Source: Roseobacter litoralis Och 149 (GTDB taxonomy: Bacteria > Pseudomonadota > Alphaproteobacteria > Rhodobacterales > Rhodobacteraceae). Taken from it: a stretch of DNA of 64,000 bases. Shown piece after piece: positions 46,712 to 56,734 of the stretch. How positions within the stretch are numbered: position 1 is the first letter of the stretch; every line of letters begins with the position of its first letter. The translations under genes were made by a program, and so were the position numbers. Below the pieces are notes generated by a model. It worked only from the letters and a program-made list of their open reading frames with translations, made no database searches and had not been told where the DNA came from. The stretch lies in assembly GCF_000154785.2 (NCBI RefSeq), contig NC_015730.1:1426001-1490000 (forward strand). The letters are read 5' to 3'.

Positions 46712-47374
46712 TTAACCTTTGCGACGTGCGCGCAGCGCACCCAAACCGCCAACACCAGCCAGCAGCAAAAGCGCAGATGCAGGCAGGGGCACGGGTGCGA
46801 CCGAAACCGCGTCGATGTCAAATCCATCGGTTGATTGCGAGTTTGCGAATGTGCTCTGCGTCACGTCGCGAAAGCCGAGAAAGGCATAGGTACCTGTGAA
46901 CGACACGGTGCTCTTGGTGCCGCGCGTGCCGTCATTCGTACCAGTCTGATTGGTTGCGAACCCCAGCGAGGTAAAGACCGAACCGTCGTTGGATCCAAGG
47001 ATTTCGACGGCTTCCTTGTGGCTGGACGATGCGCGATTATTGGTGATCTCAATCACCATTGTTGGCCCTGTGTAGACCGGGTTGAATTCAATCACCAGCG
47101 CCCCGCCCAGGCCCAGTGAATAGAAATCGTCATCGCCGCTGATGGGCGTGCCATCGTCCGAAACCTCGATGTTGCCAAGGTTCGAGCGGGACGCGTCTCC
47201 GCAGGTCGCCGTCAGACCGGACAAGTCGCCGGCCGCGATGGCTGAATTGGTACTGCCATACAACGCGCTTGTGCCACCACAAGAGGATTGAACGCCGACT
47301 ACGGCTGCGAATGCAGACCCGGCGGTCAAAACGGTTGCGGTTGCGGCGCTCAGCGCCAGAAGTTTCAGTTTCAT
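46712..47374 (-). CDS. VPLPA-CTERM sorting domain protein
   Basis: 220 residues, predicted exported. Signal peptide MKLKLLALSAATATVLTAGSAFA, then a beta-rich body with a possible disulfide pair (SSCGGT and ATCGDAS) and a discoidin-like segment (MVIEITNNRASSSHKEAVEILGSNDGSVFTSLGF). The end has VPLPA (195-199), a hydrophobic helix (LLLLAGVGGLGAL) and RARRK. This is the exosortase-type signal of Rhodobacterales. Start ATG at 47374 with GGGGA seven bases upstream. Confidence 0.88.
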   Translation of the reverse strand: MKLKLLALSAATATVLTAGSAFAAVVGVQSSCGGTSALYGSTNSAIAAGDLSGLTATCGDASRSNLGNIEVSDDGTPISGDDDFYSLGLGGALVIEFNPVYTGPTMVIEITNNRASSSHKEAVEILGSNDGSVFTSLGFATNQTGTNDGTRGTKSTVSFTGTYAFLGFRDVTQSTFANSQSTDGFDIDAVSVAPVPLPASALLLLAGVGGLGALRARRKG

Positions 47375-47622
47375 ACTATATCCCCGTACTAGTGACAGAC
47401 AGAAAAACAAAAGCGCCCAACTGTCAGAACACGTCGACGATTAAAACAATATTTACTATTTGGAAAGCAATTTCACGGCCTTAACCATGTTTTCCGGACG
47501 TTTTCCCGTGACGGTTGCGACCTTAATGTTTACGTTCTGTTCAGAGGTGTAAATATCGCGCTTACTTTTACCTCGCGCGATGCGCACATTGTTATGGGTT
47601 AAGTCAAAAGCGAACATGGCAC

Positions 47623-47652
47623 TTGGGGCGCAACCTATCCACAGGGTAATAG
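47623..47652 (+). promoter_or_regulatory. Probable uvrA promoter
   Basis: TTGGGG, an 18-base spacer and TAATAG. The predicted transcription start coincides with the LexA box at 47658, the arrangement expected for a repressed SOS gene. Confidence 0.5.
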
Positions 47653-47657
47653 TGCCT

Positions 47658-47672
47658 GTTCCTTATCTGTTC
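47658..47672 (+). promoter_or_regulatory. LexA (SOS) box of uvrA
   Basis: GTTCCTTATCTGTTC is an exact match to the alphaproteobacterial LexA site GTTC-N7-GTTC. It lies 63 bases before the uvrA start and just after the predicted -10 element. Confidence 0.85.
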
Positions 47673-47737
47673 TCTTTTTTTGATTGGCGAAGCGGCATCA
47701 AACGCCTATGTCCTTTGTAAGGAAATGGGGGCTCATG

Positions 47738-50599
47738 ATGGCTGAATTGAAAAACATCGAAGTGCGCGGTGCGCGTGAGCACAATCTGAAAAATATTGAC
47801 GTGGACATTCCCCGCGACCAACTGGTTGTGATCACTGGCCTTTCGGGATCGGGCAAGTCGTCGCTGGCGTTTGATACGGTCTATGCAGAAGGGCAGCGCC
47901 GCTATGTCGAATCGCTGTCTGCCTACGCGCGGCAATTCCTCGATATGATGCAGAAACCGGATGTGGATCATATTTCCGGCCTCAGCCCTGCGATTTCCAT
48001 CGAACAGAAAACCACGTCAAAGAATCCGCGCTCGACCGTGGGCACCGTCACCGAGATTTATGACTATATGCGCCTGCTTTTCGCGCGCGTCGGCACCCCC
48101 TACAGCCCCGCAACGGGCAAGCCGATTGAAGCGCAGCAGGTGCAGGACATGGTGGACCGCGTGATGACCATGGAGGAGGGGACGCGCGCCTATCTGCTGG
48201 CCCCGATCATCCGCGACCGCAAAGGCGAATATCGCAAAGAGTTTCTGGAACTGCGCAAGCAGGGCTTTCAGCGGGTCAAGGTGGATGGCGCATTTTACGA
48301 GCTGGACGAGCCGCCGACGCTGGATAAAAAGTTCCGCCATGACATTGACGTGGTGGTGGACCGGATTGTCGTGCGCGAGGGTTTGGAAACACGGCTCGCC
48401 GACAGTCTGCGCACGGCGCTCGACCTCGCGGATGGTATCGCGATCCTTGAAACGGCCCCCGCTGAGGGAGATCCGGAACGCACGACGTTTTCGGAAAAAT
48501 TTGCCTGCCCCGTAAGCGGTTTCACCATTCCGGAAATCGAACCGCGGCTGTTCTCATTCAATGCGCCTTTCGGAGCCTGTCCAGAGTGCGATGGCCTTGG
48601 TGTTGAGCTCTTTTTTGACGAGCGGCTTGTGGTGCCGGATCAGAACCTCAAGATCGCAGATGGAGCTCTGGCGCCCTGGCGCAAAGGCAAGTCGCCCTAT
48701 TTTTTGCAGACCATCGAAGCGATTGCGAAACACTACCAATTCAAACAATCGACCAAATGGAAGGACCTGCCGACAAAGGTGCAGCAGGTCTTTCTCTATG
48801 GGTCGGGCGAGGAAGAGATCCAGTTCCGCTATGATGAAGGCGGGCGGGTCTATCAGGTCACGCGGGTGTTTGAAGGCGTCATTCCGAATATGGAGCGCCG
48901 CTACCGCGAGACAGACAGTAATTGGATCCGCGAAGAGTTCGAACGCTATCAAAACAACAGATCCTGTGGGACCTGTAACGGATATCGGCTGCGTCCTGAG
49001 GCGCTTGCGGTAAAGATTGCCGGTTTGCACGCAGGTGAAGTCGTGCAGATGTCGATCCGGGATGCTTTTGAATGGTGCGAAACCGTGCCGGAACATCTGA
49101 CCGCACAAAGAAACGAGATCGCGCGCGCCATTTTGAAAGAGATCCGTGAACGTCTGGGGTTTCTGAACAATGTGGGCCTCGAATATCTGACACTGAGCCG
49201 CAATGCTGGCACGCTGTCGGGCGGTGAAAGCCAGCGCATTCGCTTGGCCAGCCAGATCGGTTCGGGATTGACCGGCGTTCTTTATGTTCTGGATGAGCCG
49301 TCGATTGGCCTGCATCAGCGCGACAATGATCGCTTGTTGCTGACGCTCAAGAACCTGCGGGATCAGGGCAACACGGTCATTGTTGTTGAACACGACGAAG
49401 AGGCAATCCGCGAGGCGGATTACGTGTTTGACATCGGCCCCGGTGCCGGGGTGCACGGGGGGCAGGTTGTCAGCCATGGCACACCAGAAGTAGTCGCGGC
49501 CGATGAAAATTCGATCACCGGTCAATATCTGATGGGCACGCGGGAAATTGCGGTTCCGGCGACGCGGCGTAAGGGTAACAAGAAAAAGCTTCAGGTGGTC
49601 AAGGCGACGGGCAACAACCTGAAAAATGTCACCGTCGATTACCCGCTGGGCAAATTTGTCTGCGTCACCGGTGTGTCTGGGGGTGGAAAATCGACCCTGA
49701 CCATCGAAACCCTGTTCAAAACAGCCTCCATGCAGTTGAACGGGGCGCGCCAGACGCCAGCGCCCTGCGAGACCATCAAGGGGTTGGAGCATCTCGACAA
49801 GGTCATCGATATTGACCAACGGCCCATTGGCCGCACGCCGCGCTCAAACCCGGCGACTTATACGGGCGCGTTCACGCCGATCCGTGATTGGTTTGCCGGA
49901 TTGCCCGAGGCGAAAACCCGTGGCTACAAGCCGGGGCGGTTCAGTTTCAACGTCAAGGGCGGTCGTTGCGAAGCCTGTCAGGGCGATGGTGTCATCAAGA
50001 TCGAGATGCATTTTCTGCCCGACGTCTACGTGGAATGTGAAACCTGCAAAGGCAAACGTTACAACCGTGAAACGCTTGAGGTGACCTTCAAAGGCAAGAG
50101 CATCGCGGATGTCCTCGATATGACGGTGGAGGACGCGCAGGAGTTCTTTAAGGCGGTGCCGACAATTCGCGAGAAAATGGATGCGTTGATGCGCGTGGGT
50201 CTGGGCTACATCAAGGTGGGCCAGCAGGCGACGACCCTGTCCGGCGGTGAAGCGCAGCGCGTAAAACTCTCCAAGGAACTCAGCAAGCGCTCCACCGGGC
50301 GCACGCTCTACATCCTGGATGAACCTACAACAGGGCTGCACTTTGAAGATGTGCGCAAACTGCTGGATGTGTTGCATGAATTGGTCGACCAGGGCAATTC
50401 GGTGATTGTGATTGAACACAATCTGGACGTGGTGAAAACCGCGGACCATATCATTGACATCGGACCCGAAGGCGGCGACGGCGGTGGTGAAGTCGTGGCA
50501 ACCGGCACGCCTGAACAAGTGGCCGAAGCGCCCGGCAGTTACACTGGCAAATATCTGAAACCGATGCTGGAGCACCGCCGAAAAGTGGCCGCAGAGTAG
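47738..50599 (+). CDS. uvrA: Excinuclease ABC subunit A
   Basis: Damage-recognition ATPase of nucleotide excision repair, 953 residues. Two ABC modules: Walker [10 protein letters not shown] (Lys40) and GVSGGGKST, signature motifs [17 protein letters not shown] and [16 protein letters not shown]. Zn-binding cysteines are in CPVSGF...CPECDG and CEACQGDG...CETCKG. The start [20 protein letters not shown] is the family start; an adjacent ATG (47735) and an open extension further upstream are less likely. An SOS box lies upstream. Confidence 0.97.
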   Translation: MAELKNIEVRGAREHNLKNIDVDIPRDQLVVITGLSGSGKSSLAFDTVYAEGQRRYVESLSAYARQFLDMMQKPDVDHISGLSPAISIEQKTTSKNPRSTVGTVTEIYDYMRLLFARVGTPYSPATGKPIEAQQVQDMVDRVMTMEEGTRAYLLAPIIRDRKGEYRKEFLELRKQGFQRVKVDGAFYELDEPPTLDKKFRHDIDVVVDRIVVREGLETRLADSLRTALDLADGIAILETAPAEGDPERTTFSEKFACPVSGFTIPEIEPRLFSFNAPFGACPECDGLGVELFFDERLVVPDQNLKIADGALAPWRKGKSPYFLQTIEAIAKHYQFKQSTKWKDLPTKVQQVFLYGSGEEEIQFRYDEGGRVYQVTRVFEGVIPNMERRYRETDSNWIREEFERYQNNRSCGTCNGYRLRPEALAVKIAGLHAGEVVQMSIRDAFEWCETVPEHLTAQRNEIARAILKEIRERLGFLNNVGLEYLTLSRNAGTLSGGESQRIRLASQIGSGLTGVLYVLDEPSIGLHQRDNDRLLLTLKNLRDQGNTVIVVEHDEEAIREADYVFDIGPGAGVHGGQVVSHGTPEVVAADENSITGQYLMGTREIAVPATRRKGNKKKLQVVKATGNNLKNVTVDYPLGKFVCVTGVSGGGKSTLTIETLFKTASMQLNGARQTPAPCETIKGLEHLDKVIDIDQRPIGRTPRSNPATYTGAFTPIRDWFAGLPEAKTRGYKPGRFSFNVKGGRCEACQGDGVIKIEMHFLPDVYVECETCKGKRYNRETLEVTFKGKSIADVLDMTVEDAQEFFKAVPTIREKMDALMRVGLGYIKVGQQATTLSGGEAQRVKLSKELSKRSTGRTLYILDEPTTGLHFEDVRKLLDVLHELVDQGNSVIVIEHNLDVVKTADHIIDIGPEGGDGGGEVVATGTPEQVAEAPGSYTGKYLKPMLEHRRKVAAE

Positions 50600-50675
50600 A
50601 TGTGACCCCCCCTGTCTTACGACGGACTTTGCGCGTTTTCGGTCGGGATTGCCCCGGTCAAGCACCAACGGCGCA

Positions 50676-52010
50676 TCATGGGGGCGAGAGCAGTAAGTCC
50701 AGTAATTCAGAAAACGCCTCCGCATTCAGGCTGTCAAACCGTATGCACAGCTGTTCAGTCCGGTGCGCTTGGTCGTGGCCCTTCACAGGGTCGGTGAACA
50801 GGTGGAATTTGTCTGAAATCTCCGTATCGCTCAGCGGGTCGTCGGCATCACCGCGCGGGGTGCGCGGCGCGGAAGCATAAACCGTGCCATCTGTCGTCGT
50901 AAGCGTCACTTGCGCCCAGCGTTTGCCCGCACTGATCTTTGTCAGATGTGCATCGTCAATCAATGTGGTGGCGTGGCTGATCCTCAGAATATCGGGGTCA
51001 TTTAGCGTGTCGTTTGTCAGCTCCGCCGCGCCCAATTGCCCCCGCACAATCATTGCAGCGACTGGAAAGGCGATCGAATAAGCGAATTCATCCGGGGTCC
51101 TTGGCCTGTGCCCTGCAAGCTGCGTGGCATAGTGGAACGTTTTTATATCTACCTTGGCGATATCACCGTGGGTCAGGTTGTTCGTGCGCATCAGATCGCG
51201 GGCGGCATCAATGGACGGATGTGCCCAGCGACAACAGGGATAGGGTTTGTAGTGTGTGTCTTCGACCAGTCGCCAGCGCGTGCCCAGATCGTTCCAATAC
51301 GCTGGCGCATCTTCGCAGGTCAGGGCAGGGGCACCGGTAAAACCCGCTTGCGCAAGATAGGCGGCGGTCACACCTGTGGGCGCGCCCCAACCCACGCCGT
51401 CGCGCAGCATGGTCGGGTGCTCAATGCACCGCATCATCTGACTGCGCGGCCCATGATATTCGGCGATGCCAGCGGCCTGTCTGATGGCATCCGCCGACGC
51501 ATCCAGCCCGCGCGCCAAAGCGGTTGCAACGCCGACGGCAGTCCATGCCCCTGAGGTATGGTAGTCCGCACAGCTTGCGTGCTGGGCGAGCCCTGCGCGG
51601 TAGCTGACCTCATAGGCGATGGCCAGAAGGAGTGCGAAATCAGACCCGCGCATGTCTTGGCGTGTATCGGCGAAAGCCAAAAGGGCGGGGAAGACGGCCG
51701 ATCCGGCATGCCCTTTGCAGGGCGAGGTGCCGTCATGGGCGTCCACGCTGTCGATGGTGAACGCTCCGGCCATTGTCGCCCCTGCGGGGCTGAGGGGGGT
51801 CCCATCCATGAGAACGCGCGCGGCCCCGGCAGACCCAGCCCCAAAAAGTGCTGTGGCACCCTGACGGGCAATCGCTGCCATTTCGGTTGTCGATCCGATA
51901 GCCGCGACGCCCATCGTGTCCAGAAAAGACCGTCGCAAAACGGTCAGTACCTGTTCGGGCAACTGGTCGTATTCCAAATCATGGGCGAAATCGTGAAAGG
52001 CGAGCGGCAT
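50676..52010 (-). CDS. MmgE/PrpD family protein
   Basis: 444 residues of the MmgE/PrpD family, which includes 2-methylcitrate dehydratase and related lyases. Recognisable segments: FAHDLEYDQLPEQVLTVLRRSFLDTMGVAAIG, FTIDSVDAHDGTSPCKGHAGSAVFPALLAFAD, EYHGPRSQMMRCIEHPTMLRDGVGWGAPTGVTAAYLAQAGFTGAP and HYKPYPCCRWAHPSIDA. The neighbours are valine-degradation genes, not prpB/prpC, so a role in propionate metabolism is not supported here; the substrate is unknown. Confidence 0.9.
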   Translation of the reverse strand: MPLAFHDFAHDLEYDQLPEQVLTVLRRSFLDTMGVAAIGSTTEMAAIARQGATALFGAGSAGAARVLMDGTPLSPAGATMAGAFTIDSVDAHDGTSPCKGHAGSAVFPALLAFADTRQDMRGSDFALLLAIAYEVSYRAGLAQHASCADYHTSGAWTAVGVATALARGLDASADAIRQAAGIAEYHGPRSQMMRCIEHPTMLRDGVGWGAPTGVTAAYLAQAGFTGAPALTCEDAPAYWNDLGTRWRLVEDTHYKPYPCCRWAHPSIDAARDLMRTNNLTHGDIAKVDIKTFHYATQLAGHRPRTPDEFAYSIAFPVAAMIVRGQLGAAELTNDTLNDPDILRISHATTLIDDAHLTKISAGKRWAQVTLTTTDGTVYASAPRTPRGDADDPLSDTEISDKFHLFTDPVKGHDQAHRTEQLCIRFDSLNAEAFSELLDLLLSPP

Positions 52011-52079
52011 GATGTCTCCGGCGCTTGTTCGTTTCAGTCTAACGAAGGCAAGCGTGCCGGATCGTTCGTTTGCGACCTC

Positions 52080-54002
52080 TTAGATGCGCCCTCGTGACGT
52101 AAATCGCGGCAGCATGGCTGAAAAGTCTTTGCCCAACCCGTCCTCATCCTCAACAAAAGCGCGATACTGCGCGAGCGCGAGCGCGCCCATTGGGGTATCG
52201 GCGTTGACAGCTTCGGCCGCCTGCTGCGACAAGCCGAGGTCCTTGAGCATCAACTCAGCGGCAAATCCTGGTGTATAGTCATTGTCAGCGGGGCTTTGCG
52301 GGCCGACATTCGGTGCGGGGCAATAGGCATTCATCGACCAGCTATACCCTGAGGATGTGCTGACGACGTCGAACATCTTTTGGCGATCCAACCCCAGCTT
52401 GTCTGCCAGCGCAAAGGCTTCGCAGGTGGCGATCATCGTCGCGCCGAGGATCATGTTATTGCAGATTTTGGCCGCCTGACCCGCGCCTGCGTCCCCGCAA
52501 TGCACCGCCTTTTGGCCCATGATATCAAACAGTGGCTGGGCTGTTTCAAATGCCGCAGCGCTTCCGCCCGCCATAAAGGTCAGCGTGCCTGCGGCCGCCC
52601 CACCGATCCCGCCGGAGACCGGGGCGTCGACAAACAGAAGCCCAGCGTCCTGCGCATCGCGCGCCACCGCCCGTGCACTGTCCACATCCACTGTAGAACA
52701 GTCGAGAAACAAGGCACCGGGTTTCATCACTGGCAAAACCGCAGCTGCCACGTCGCGCAGTATCGCGCCGTTTGGCAGCATGCTCAGCACGATATCAGCC
52801 CCCTGCGCGGCATCTGTCGCGCTTTGCGCAGGTGTCACACCTTCCGCCGTCGTGCCCGCGGTGTCATACCCGATCACATGCAGGCCTGCTTTGGCCAGAT
52901 TAGCCGCCATCGGCGCGCCCATATTTCCCAGCCCGATAAAGCAAACGGTCGTTTTAGTCATTCTGACATCCTCCAACGTAAGCGCATTTTTCCCAAGCGG
53001 CATCAACATCTTGCTGACGGCAATCGCAGGAACGCGCAGATCTGCATATTGCCACTTTGGCCGACGGTCCTTGTCGATGATAGCGGCGCGGATGCCTTCC
53101 AGCAAATCACCATGTTCCATCGCGCGATAGGTAAAGCGGTATTCGTGATCCAGCGCCTTGGCCATGCTGAGCGTTGGGCCGCGTAGTCTGTGCAGCACCT
53201 CAATCGTGCTCGCCATGGCCAGCGGGCTGTTGCGTTGCAGCAGCTTCAGCGTGTCCTTTGCAAAGTCACTATCAACCTGTTGCAAAGTCGTGATGATATC
53301 TCCCAGGCGTTCCCCTGCGAAGTATTTGTCGATGTCAGGTTGAAGAGCAGACAATAGGCCGTCGCCCGGGGCTTGTGCTGCTTGAGCTAAAATGTCGGGG
53401 GATGCCCCGTCTTCAAGCTGCTGGATCAGGTCGAACCATTGATCTTGTGGTACGAAGAGATCCGCAAAGCCCGCAAAAATAGCATCAGCGGCGGCCATCC
53501 GATAGCCCGTGGTGCCAAGGTACTCACCAATACGACCGGGTGCGAGGGCCAGTATCAGTGTTCCACCGACGTCGGGGATCAGTCCAATGCCGCATTCCGG
53601 CATGGCGATCCTGCTGGTTTCTCCGACGACTCGGTGGGTGCCATGACACCCCAAGCCAACGCCGCCGCCCATGGTGAACCCTTGCAAAAACGAGATCACC
53701 GGTTTGGGATAATTGAATATCTTTGCATTCAGGCGATATTCATCGGCCCAGAATTGCTGCCCAAAAGCGAAATCTCCCGCCATGCCAGTGTCGTAGAGTT
53801 GCGCGATATCCCCACCTGCGCAAAAGGCTTTGTCACCTTGTGCGTCAAGGACAACGTGCTGGACATCATCGTCTTTCGCCCAGCTGTCCAGTGCCGCTTC
53901 GATCTGCAGGCACATGTCATACGTCATGGCATTGAGCGCATCTGGACGGGCGAGGGTGATGCGCCCGGCATGCGCTGTTTGGCGGATCACAATATCTGGC
54001 AT
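52080..54002 (-). CDS. 3-hydroxyisobutyryl-CoA hydrolase-like / 3-hydroxyisobutyrate dehydrogenase run-on gene
   Basis: One open frame of 640 residues encodes two successive valine-degradation enzymes. Residues 1-347 are an enoyl-CoA hydratase-family protein of the 3-hydroxyisobutyryl-CoA hydrolase type (AFCAGGDIAQLYDTG, GFTMGGGVGLGCHGTHRVVGETSRIAMPECGIGLIPDVGGT). Residues 348-640 are 3-hydroxyisobutyrate dehydrogenase, mmsB (FIGLGNMGAPMAANLAKAG, VSGGIGGAAAGTLTFMAGG, catalytic Lys in GAGQAAKICNNM). Between them there is no stop and almost no linker (ALTLEDVR, then MTKT). A GGAGG eight bases before the mmsB ATG at 52961 suggests mmsB is also made separately. Downstream of mmsA. The frame is open upstream to 54287 over the end of mmsA, but protein-like sequence begins at 54002. 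Confidence 0.88.
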   Translation of the reverse strand: MPDIVIRQTAHAGRITLARPDALNAMTYDMCLQIEAALDSWAKDDDVQHVVLDAQGDKAFCAGGDIAQLYDTGMAGDFAFGQQFWADEYRLNAKIFNYPKPVISFLQGFTMGGGVGLGCHGTHRVVGETSRIAMPECGIGLIPDVGGTLILALAPGRIGEYLGTTGYRMAAADAIFAGFADLFVPQDQWFDLIQQLEDGASPDILAQAAQAPGDGLLSALQPDIDKYFAGERLGDIITTLQQVDSDFAKDTLKLLQRNSPLAMASTIEVLHRLRGPTLSMAKALDHEYRFTYRAMEHGDLLEGIRAAIIDKDRRPKWQYADLRVPAIAVSKMLMPLGKNALTLEDVRMTKTTVCFIGLGNMGAPMAANLAKAGLHVIGYDTAGTTAEGVTPAQSATDAAQGADIVLSMLPNGAILRDVAAAVLPVMKPGALFLDCSTVDVDSARAVARDAQDAGLLFVDAPVSGGIGGAAAGTLTFMAGGSAAAFETAQPLFDIMGQKAVHCGDAGAGQAAKICNNMILGATMIATCEAFALADKLGLDRQKMFDVVSTSSGYSWSMNAYCPAPNVGPQSPADNDYTPGFAAELMLKDLGLSQQAAEAVNADTPMGALALAQYRAFVEDEDGLGKDFSAMLPRFTSRGRI

Positions 54003-54145
54003 GGGGGCACTCTCTGGCTCAGGTTTACGCTGTTTATTGCCCGCCCGCGGGGGGGCAAGCTGTGGTGTTGAGCCTACTCGCGCCTTGGGGCATCGGCAGG
54101 CAAAACCTATGCTGCGCAGAGCAAACCCCCGCGCAGCATATACGT

Positions 54146-55645
54146 TTACTCCATGACCGGGATGGAGAATTCGCCACCTTCTTTGATCCCTGACGGCCAG
54201 CGTGATGTCACGGTCTTGGTGCGCGTGTAGAACTTGAATGCGTCCGGGCCATGCTGATTTAGGTCGCCAAAAACCGATTTTTTCCACCCGCCAAAAGTGT
54301 GATAGGCCAGCGGCACCGGGATCGGCACGTTGATCCCGACCATCCCGACATTTACCCGGTTTGCAAAGTCACGTGCGGCGTCGCCATCGCGCGTGAAAAT
54401 AGCTGTGCCGTTGCCGTATTCGTGATCCATCGCAAGGCTCAGCGCCTCTTCGTAGGACTGGGCGCGGACGGTGGACAGAACGGGGCCGAAAATTTCCTGC
54501 TTATAGATATCCATATCCTTGGTGACGTGATCAAACAGGTGGGGCCCGATGAAAAAGCCGTCTTCATAGCCTTGCAGGTTAAAGTTTCTGCCATCCACAA
54601 CGAGTTTCGCGCCCTGCGCCACGCCGGTCTCAACCAAACGTTCGATGTTGGCTTTGGCGGCAGCGGTCACCACCGGGCCGTAATCCACATCATTGCCCGA
54701 CGTGTAGGGGCCGACTTTGAGCTTTTCGATCCGGGGCACGAGCTTTTCAATCAGCCGGTCTGCCGTCTCATCGCCTACGGGAACTGCCACGGAAATCGCC
54801 ATGCAGCGTTCCCCGGCCGCCCCGTAGCCTGCGCCGATCAAGGCGTCTGCGGCCTGATCCAAATCGGCATCGGGCATGATGATCATATGGTTTTTGGCAC
54901 CGCCAAAACACTGCACACGCTTGCCGTTGGCGCAACCCGTTCCATAGATGTATTCGGCGATTGGCGTCGAGCCGACAAAGCCGATGGATTGGATCACATC
55001 GTGGTGCAAAATCGCGTCAACCGCCTCTTTGTCACCATTGACGACCTGCAGGACACCTTTGGGCAGGCCGGCTTCTTCGAACAGTTCCGCCAGCATCAGA
55101 GGGACAGAAGGGTCACGTTCTGATGGTTTTAGGATAAAGGCATTGCCGCAGGCGATTGCCGGGGCAAACATCCACATCGGGATCATGGCGGGGAAGTTGA
55201 ACGGGGTTATGCCTGCCGTCACACCAAGGGCTTGGCGCATGGAATACATGTCGATGCCGGGGCCCGCGCTGTCGGTGTACTCGCCCTTAAGCAGATGCGG
55301 CGTGCCGATGCAGTATTCCACGACCTCGAGACCGCGCTGCACATCCCCCGCAGCATCGGGCAGTGTTTTGCCATGCTCGCGGCTGAGTGCTTCAGCCAGT
55401 TTGTCCATGTCGCGGTTCAACAGATCGACGAATTTCATCAAGACGCGCGCGCGGCGCTGCGGGTTGACGGCGGCCCATGCCGGTTGCACCGTGGCTGCAA
55501 TTTCCACGGCCCGATCAATTTCAGCGCTTGAGGCCAGCGGAACCCGCGCCTGCACTTCACCGGTTGCCGGGTTCATCACGTCGGCAAAACGTCCCGAGGT
55601 GCCCGCTACGTGTTCGCCGTTAATGTAATGCGTCAGGTCCTGCAT
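54146..55645 (-). CDS. mmsA: Methylmalonate-semialdehyde dehydrogenase (CoA-acylating)
   Basis: Oxidises methylmalonate semialdehyde to propionyl-CoA, the end of valine and thymine catabolism. 499 residues, aldehyde dehydrogenase fold. Catalytic Cys281 in GYGAAGERCMAIS; VTAGITPFNFPAMIPMWMFAPAIACGNAFILKPSERDPS is the characteristic NAD-binding segment of this class. First gene before the hydrolase/mmsB frame and divergent from a LysR regulator, which may control it. Confidence 0.96.
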   Translation of the reverse strand: MQDLTHYINGEHVAGTSGRFADVMNPATGEVQARVPLASSAEIDRAVEIAATVQPAWAAVNPQRRARVLMKFVDLLNRDMDKLAEALSREHGKTLPDAAGDVQRGLEVVEYCIGTPHLLKGEYTDSAGPGIDMYSMRQALGVTAGITPFNFPAMIPMWMFAPAIACGNAFILKPSERDPSVPLMLAELFEEAGLPKGVLQVVNGDKEAVDAILHHDVIQSIGFVGSTPIAEYIYGTGCANGKRVQCFGGAKNHMIIMPDADLDQAADALIGAGYGAAGERCMAISVAVPVGDETADRLIEKLVPRIEKLKVGPYTSGNDVDYGPVVTAAAKANIERLVETGVAQGAKLVVDGRNFNLQGYEDGFFIGPHLFDHVTKDMDIYKQEIFGPVLSTVRAQSYEEALSLAMDHEYGNGTAIFTRDGDAARDFANRVNVGMVGINVPIPVPLAYHTFGGWKKSVFGDLNQHGPDAFKFYTRTKTVTSRWPSGIKEGGEFSIPVME

Positions 55646-55750
55646 TGGTCTCTCCCTAAGTTATCCTAAGTTTGCGCCGATACCAGCGCGTTGACCACAC
55701 CCATAGCCTTGCAAAAATTATCTATAAAGGGTCTTTGTGACAAATTCATT

Positions 55751-55764
55751 TTGCATAAATGCAA
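55751..55764. promoter_or_regulatory. Palindrome in the mmsA / lysR gap
   Basis: TTGCAT-AA-ATGCAA lies 13 bases before the LysR start codon and 105 bases before mmsA. It contains a T-N11-A pattern, and its place fits autoregulation by the LysR protein. Confidence 0.45.
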
Positions 55765-55777
55765 GATAGGTGAGGTA

Positions 55778-56674
55778 ATGCAGACGAACTGGGATGACCT
55801 TAGAATATTTCTCGCCGTCGCGCGGGACAACAGCCTGTCTGGCGCGGGCAAGCGTTTGCGTCTTGATCCTGCGACGGTCGGCAGGCGTATTCAAAAGCTG
55901 GAAACGTCTTTGCAAACTGTTCTGTTCACGAAATCACCGCAAGGCTATGCGTTGACCGAAACAGGTCAGGCCCTTTTGGCACGGGCTGAACAGGCAGAAA
56001 CAGCGATGCGCGCGGCTGTGGCGGAACTGCCAGAGCAATCCGACCGCCTCAGCGGACAAATCCGCATCGGGGCGCCGGATGGTGCCGCGAATTATCTTTT
56101 GCCGCAGGTCTGTGCTGCGATCTTGCGTGAGAACCCGGATTTGGAGGTGCAAATCGTCGCCTTGCCGCGGGTTTTCAATCTGTCGCGCCGCGAGGCTGAT
56201 ATGGCCATTGCCGTCAGCGCTCCCACTGCTGGTCGGTTGATCGTGCAGAAAATTACGGACTACAAGCTGCATCTTGCGGCGTCACAAGAGTACATTCGTG
56301 AAAACGGGGCGATTCAATCCGTTGCAGATCTCGCGCGGCACAATGTCGTCGGCTACATCGCCGATATGATTTTCGACCGTGAACTGGACTATCTTGAAGA
56401 AATAGGTCTGACCAAGGTGCCATTGGCGTCAAACTCGGTCTCGGTGCAGCTCAATCTCATCCGGCAAGGGGGTGGCGTCGGGGTCGTGCATGACTTCGCC
56501 TTGCCCTCAGCACCTGAGGTTTCGCGTATTCTTACAGAGGATGTCAGCCTGACGCGGGCCTTCTACCTGATCCGCCACGAAGACGACCGGCGAAATGCGC
56601 GACTGCGCCGGTTTGCCGACAGGTTGTGCAACGGTCTGCGGGCAGAAGTCGCGCGCCTTGAAGCGCTTACTTGA
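55778..56674 (+). CDS. LysR family transcriptional regulator
   Basis: 298 residues. An N-terminal winged helix-turn-helix (NWDDLRIFLAVARDNSLSGAGKRLRLDPATVGRRIQKLETSLQTVLFTKSPQGYALTETGQALL) and a periplasmic-binding-protein-like effector domain. The start ATG at 55778 follows GGTGAGG; the frame is open to 55691 but without family sequence. It is divergent from mmsA across 132 bp, so valine catabolism is the likely target (inference from position). Confidence 0.93.
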   Translation: MQTNWDDLRIFLAVARDNSLSGAGKRLRLDPATVGRRIQKLETSLQTVLFTKSPQGYALTETGQALLARAEQAETAMRAAVAELPEQSDRLSGQIRIGAPDGAANYLLPQVCAAILRENPDLEVQIVALPRVFNLSRREADMAIAVSAPTAGRLIVQKITDYKLHLAASQEYIRENGAIQSVADLARHNVVGYIADMIFDRELDYLEEIGLTKVPLASNSVSVQLNLIRQGGGVGVVHDFALPSAPEVSRILTEDVSLTRAFYLIRHEDDRRNARLRRFADRLCNGLRAEVARLEALT

Positions 56675-56734
56675 CTTGTTTGCGCTTTGCGGTGACGTTT
56701 GAGAGGTCATAGCCATTTAGCCAAGGGGTACATC

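Larger units (their letters stand above)
47375..47737. other. 363-bp divergent promoter region, VPLPA-CTERM gene / uvrA
   Basis: No gene recognised. The left half is AT-rich and should hold the minus-strand promoter of the VPLPA-CTERM gene; a CtrA-like half-site TTAACCAT lies at 47481-47488. The right half holds the uvrA promoter and LexA box described separately. Confidence 0.65.

Noticed and set aside
47632..47641. Replication origin, from a DnaA-box-like CTATCCACA near uvrA
   Set aside because: A single imperfect box without further copies, an AT-rich unwinding region, or dnaA, hemE or parAB genes nearby.
48554..49819. 421-codon open frame on the minus strand inside uvrA
   Set aside because: Shadow of the uvrA coding sequence; high GC in the third codon position of uvrA leaves few stops on the other strand.
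54003..54287. 95-codon N-terminal extension of the hydrolase/mmsB frame
   Set aside because: It overlaps the end of mmsA, has no conserved residues, and the hydratase domain starts normally at the ATG at 54002.
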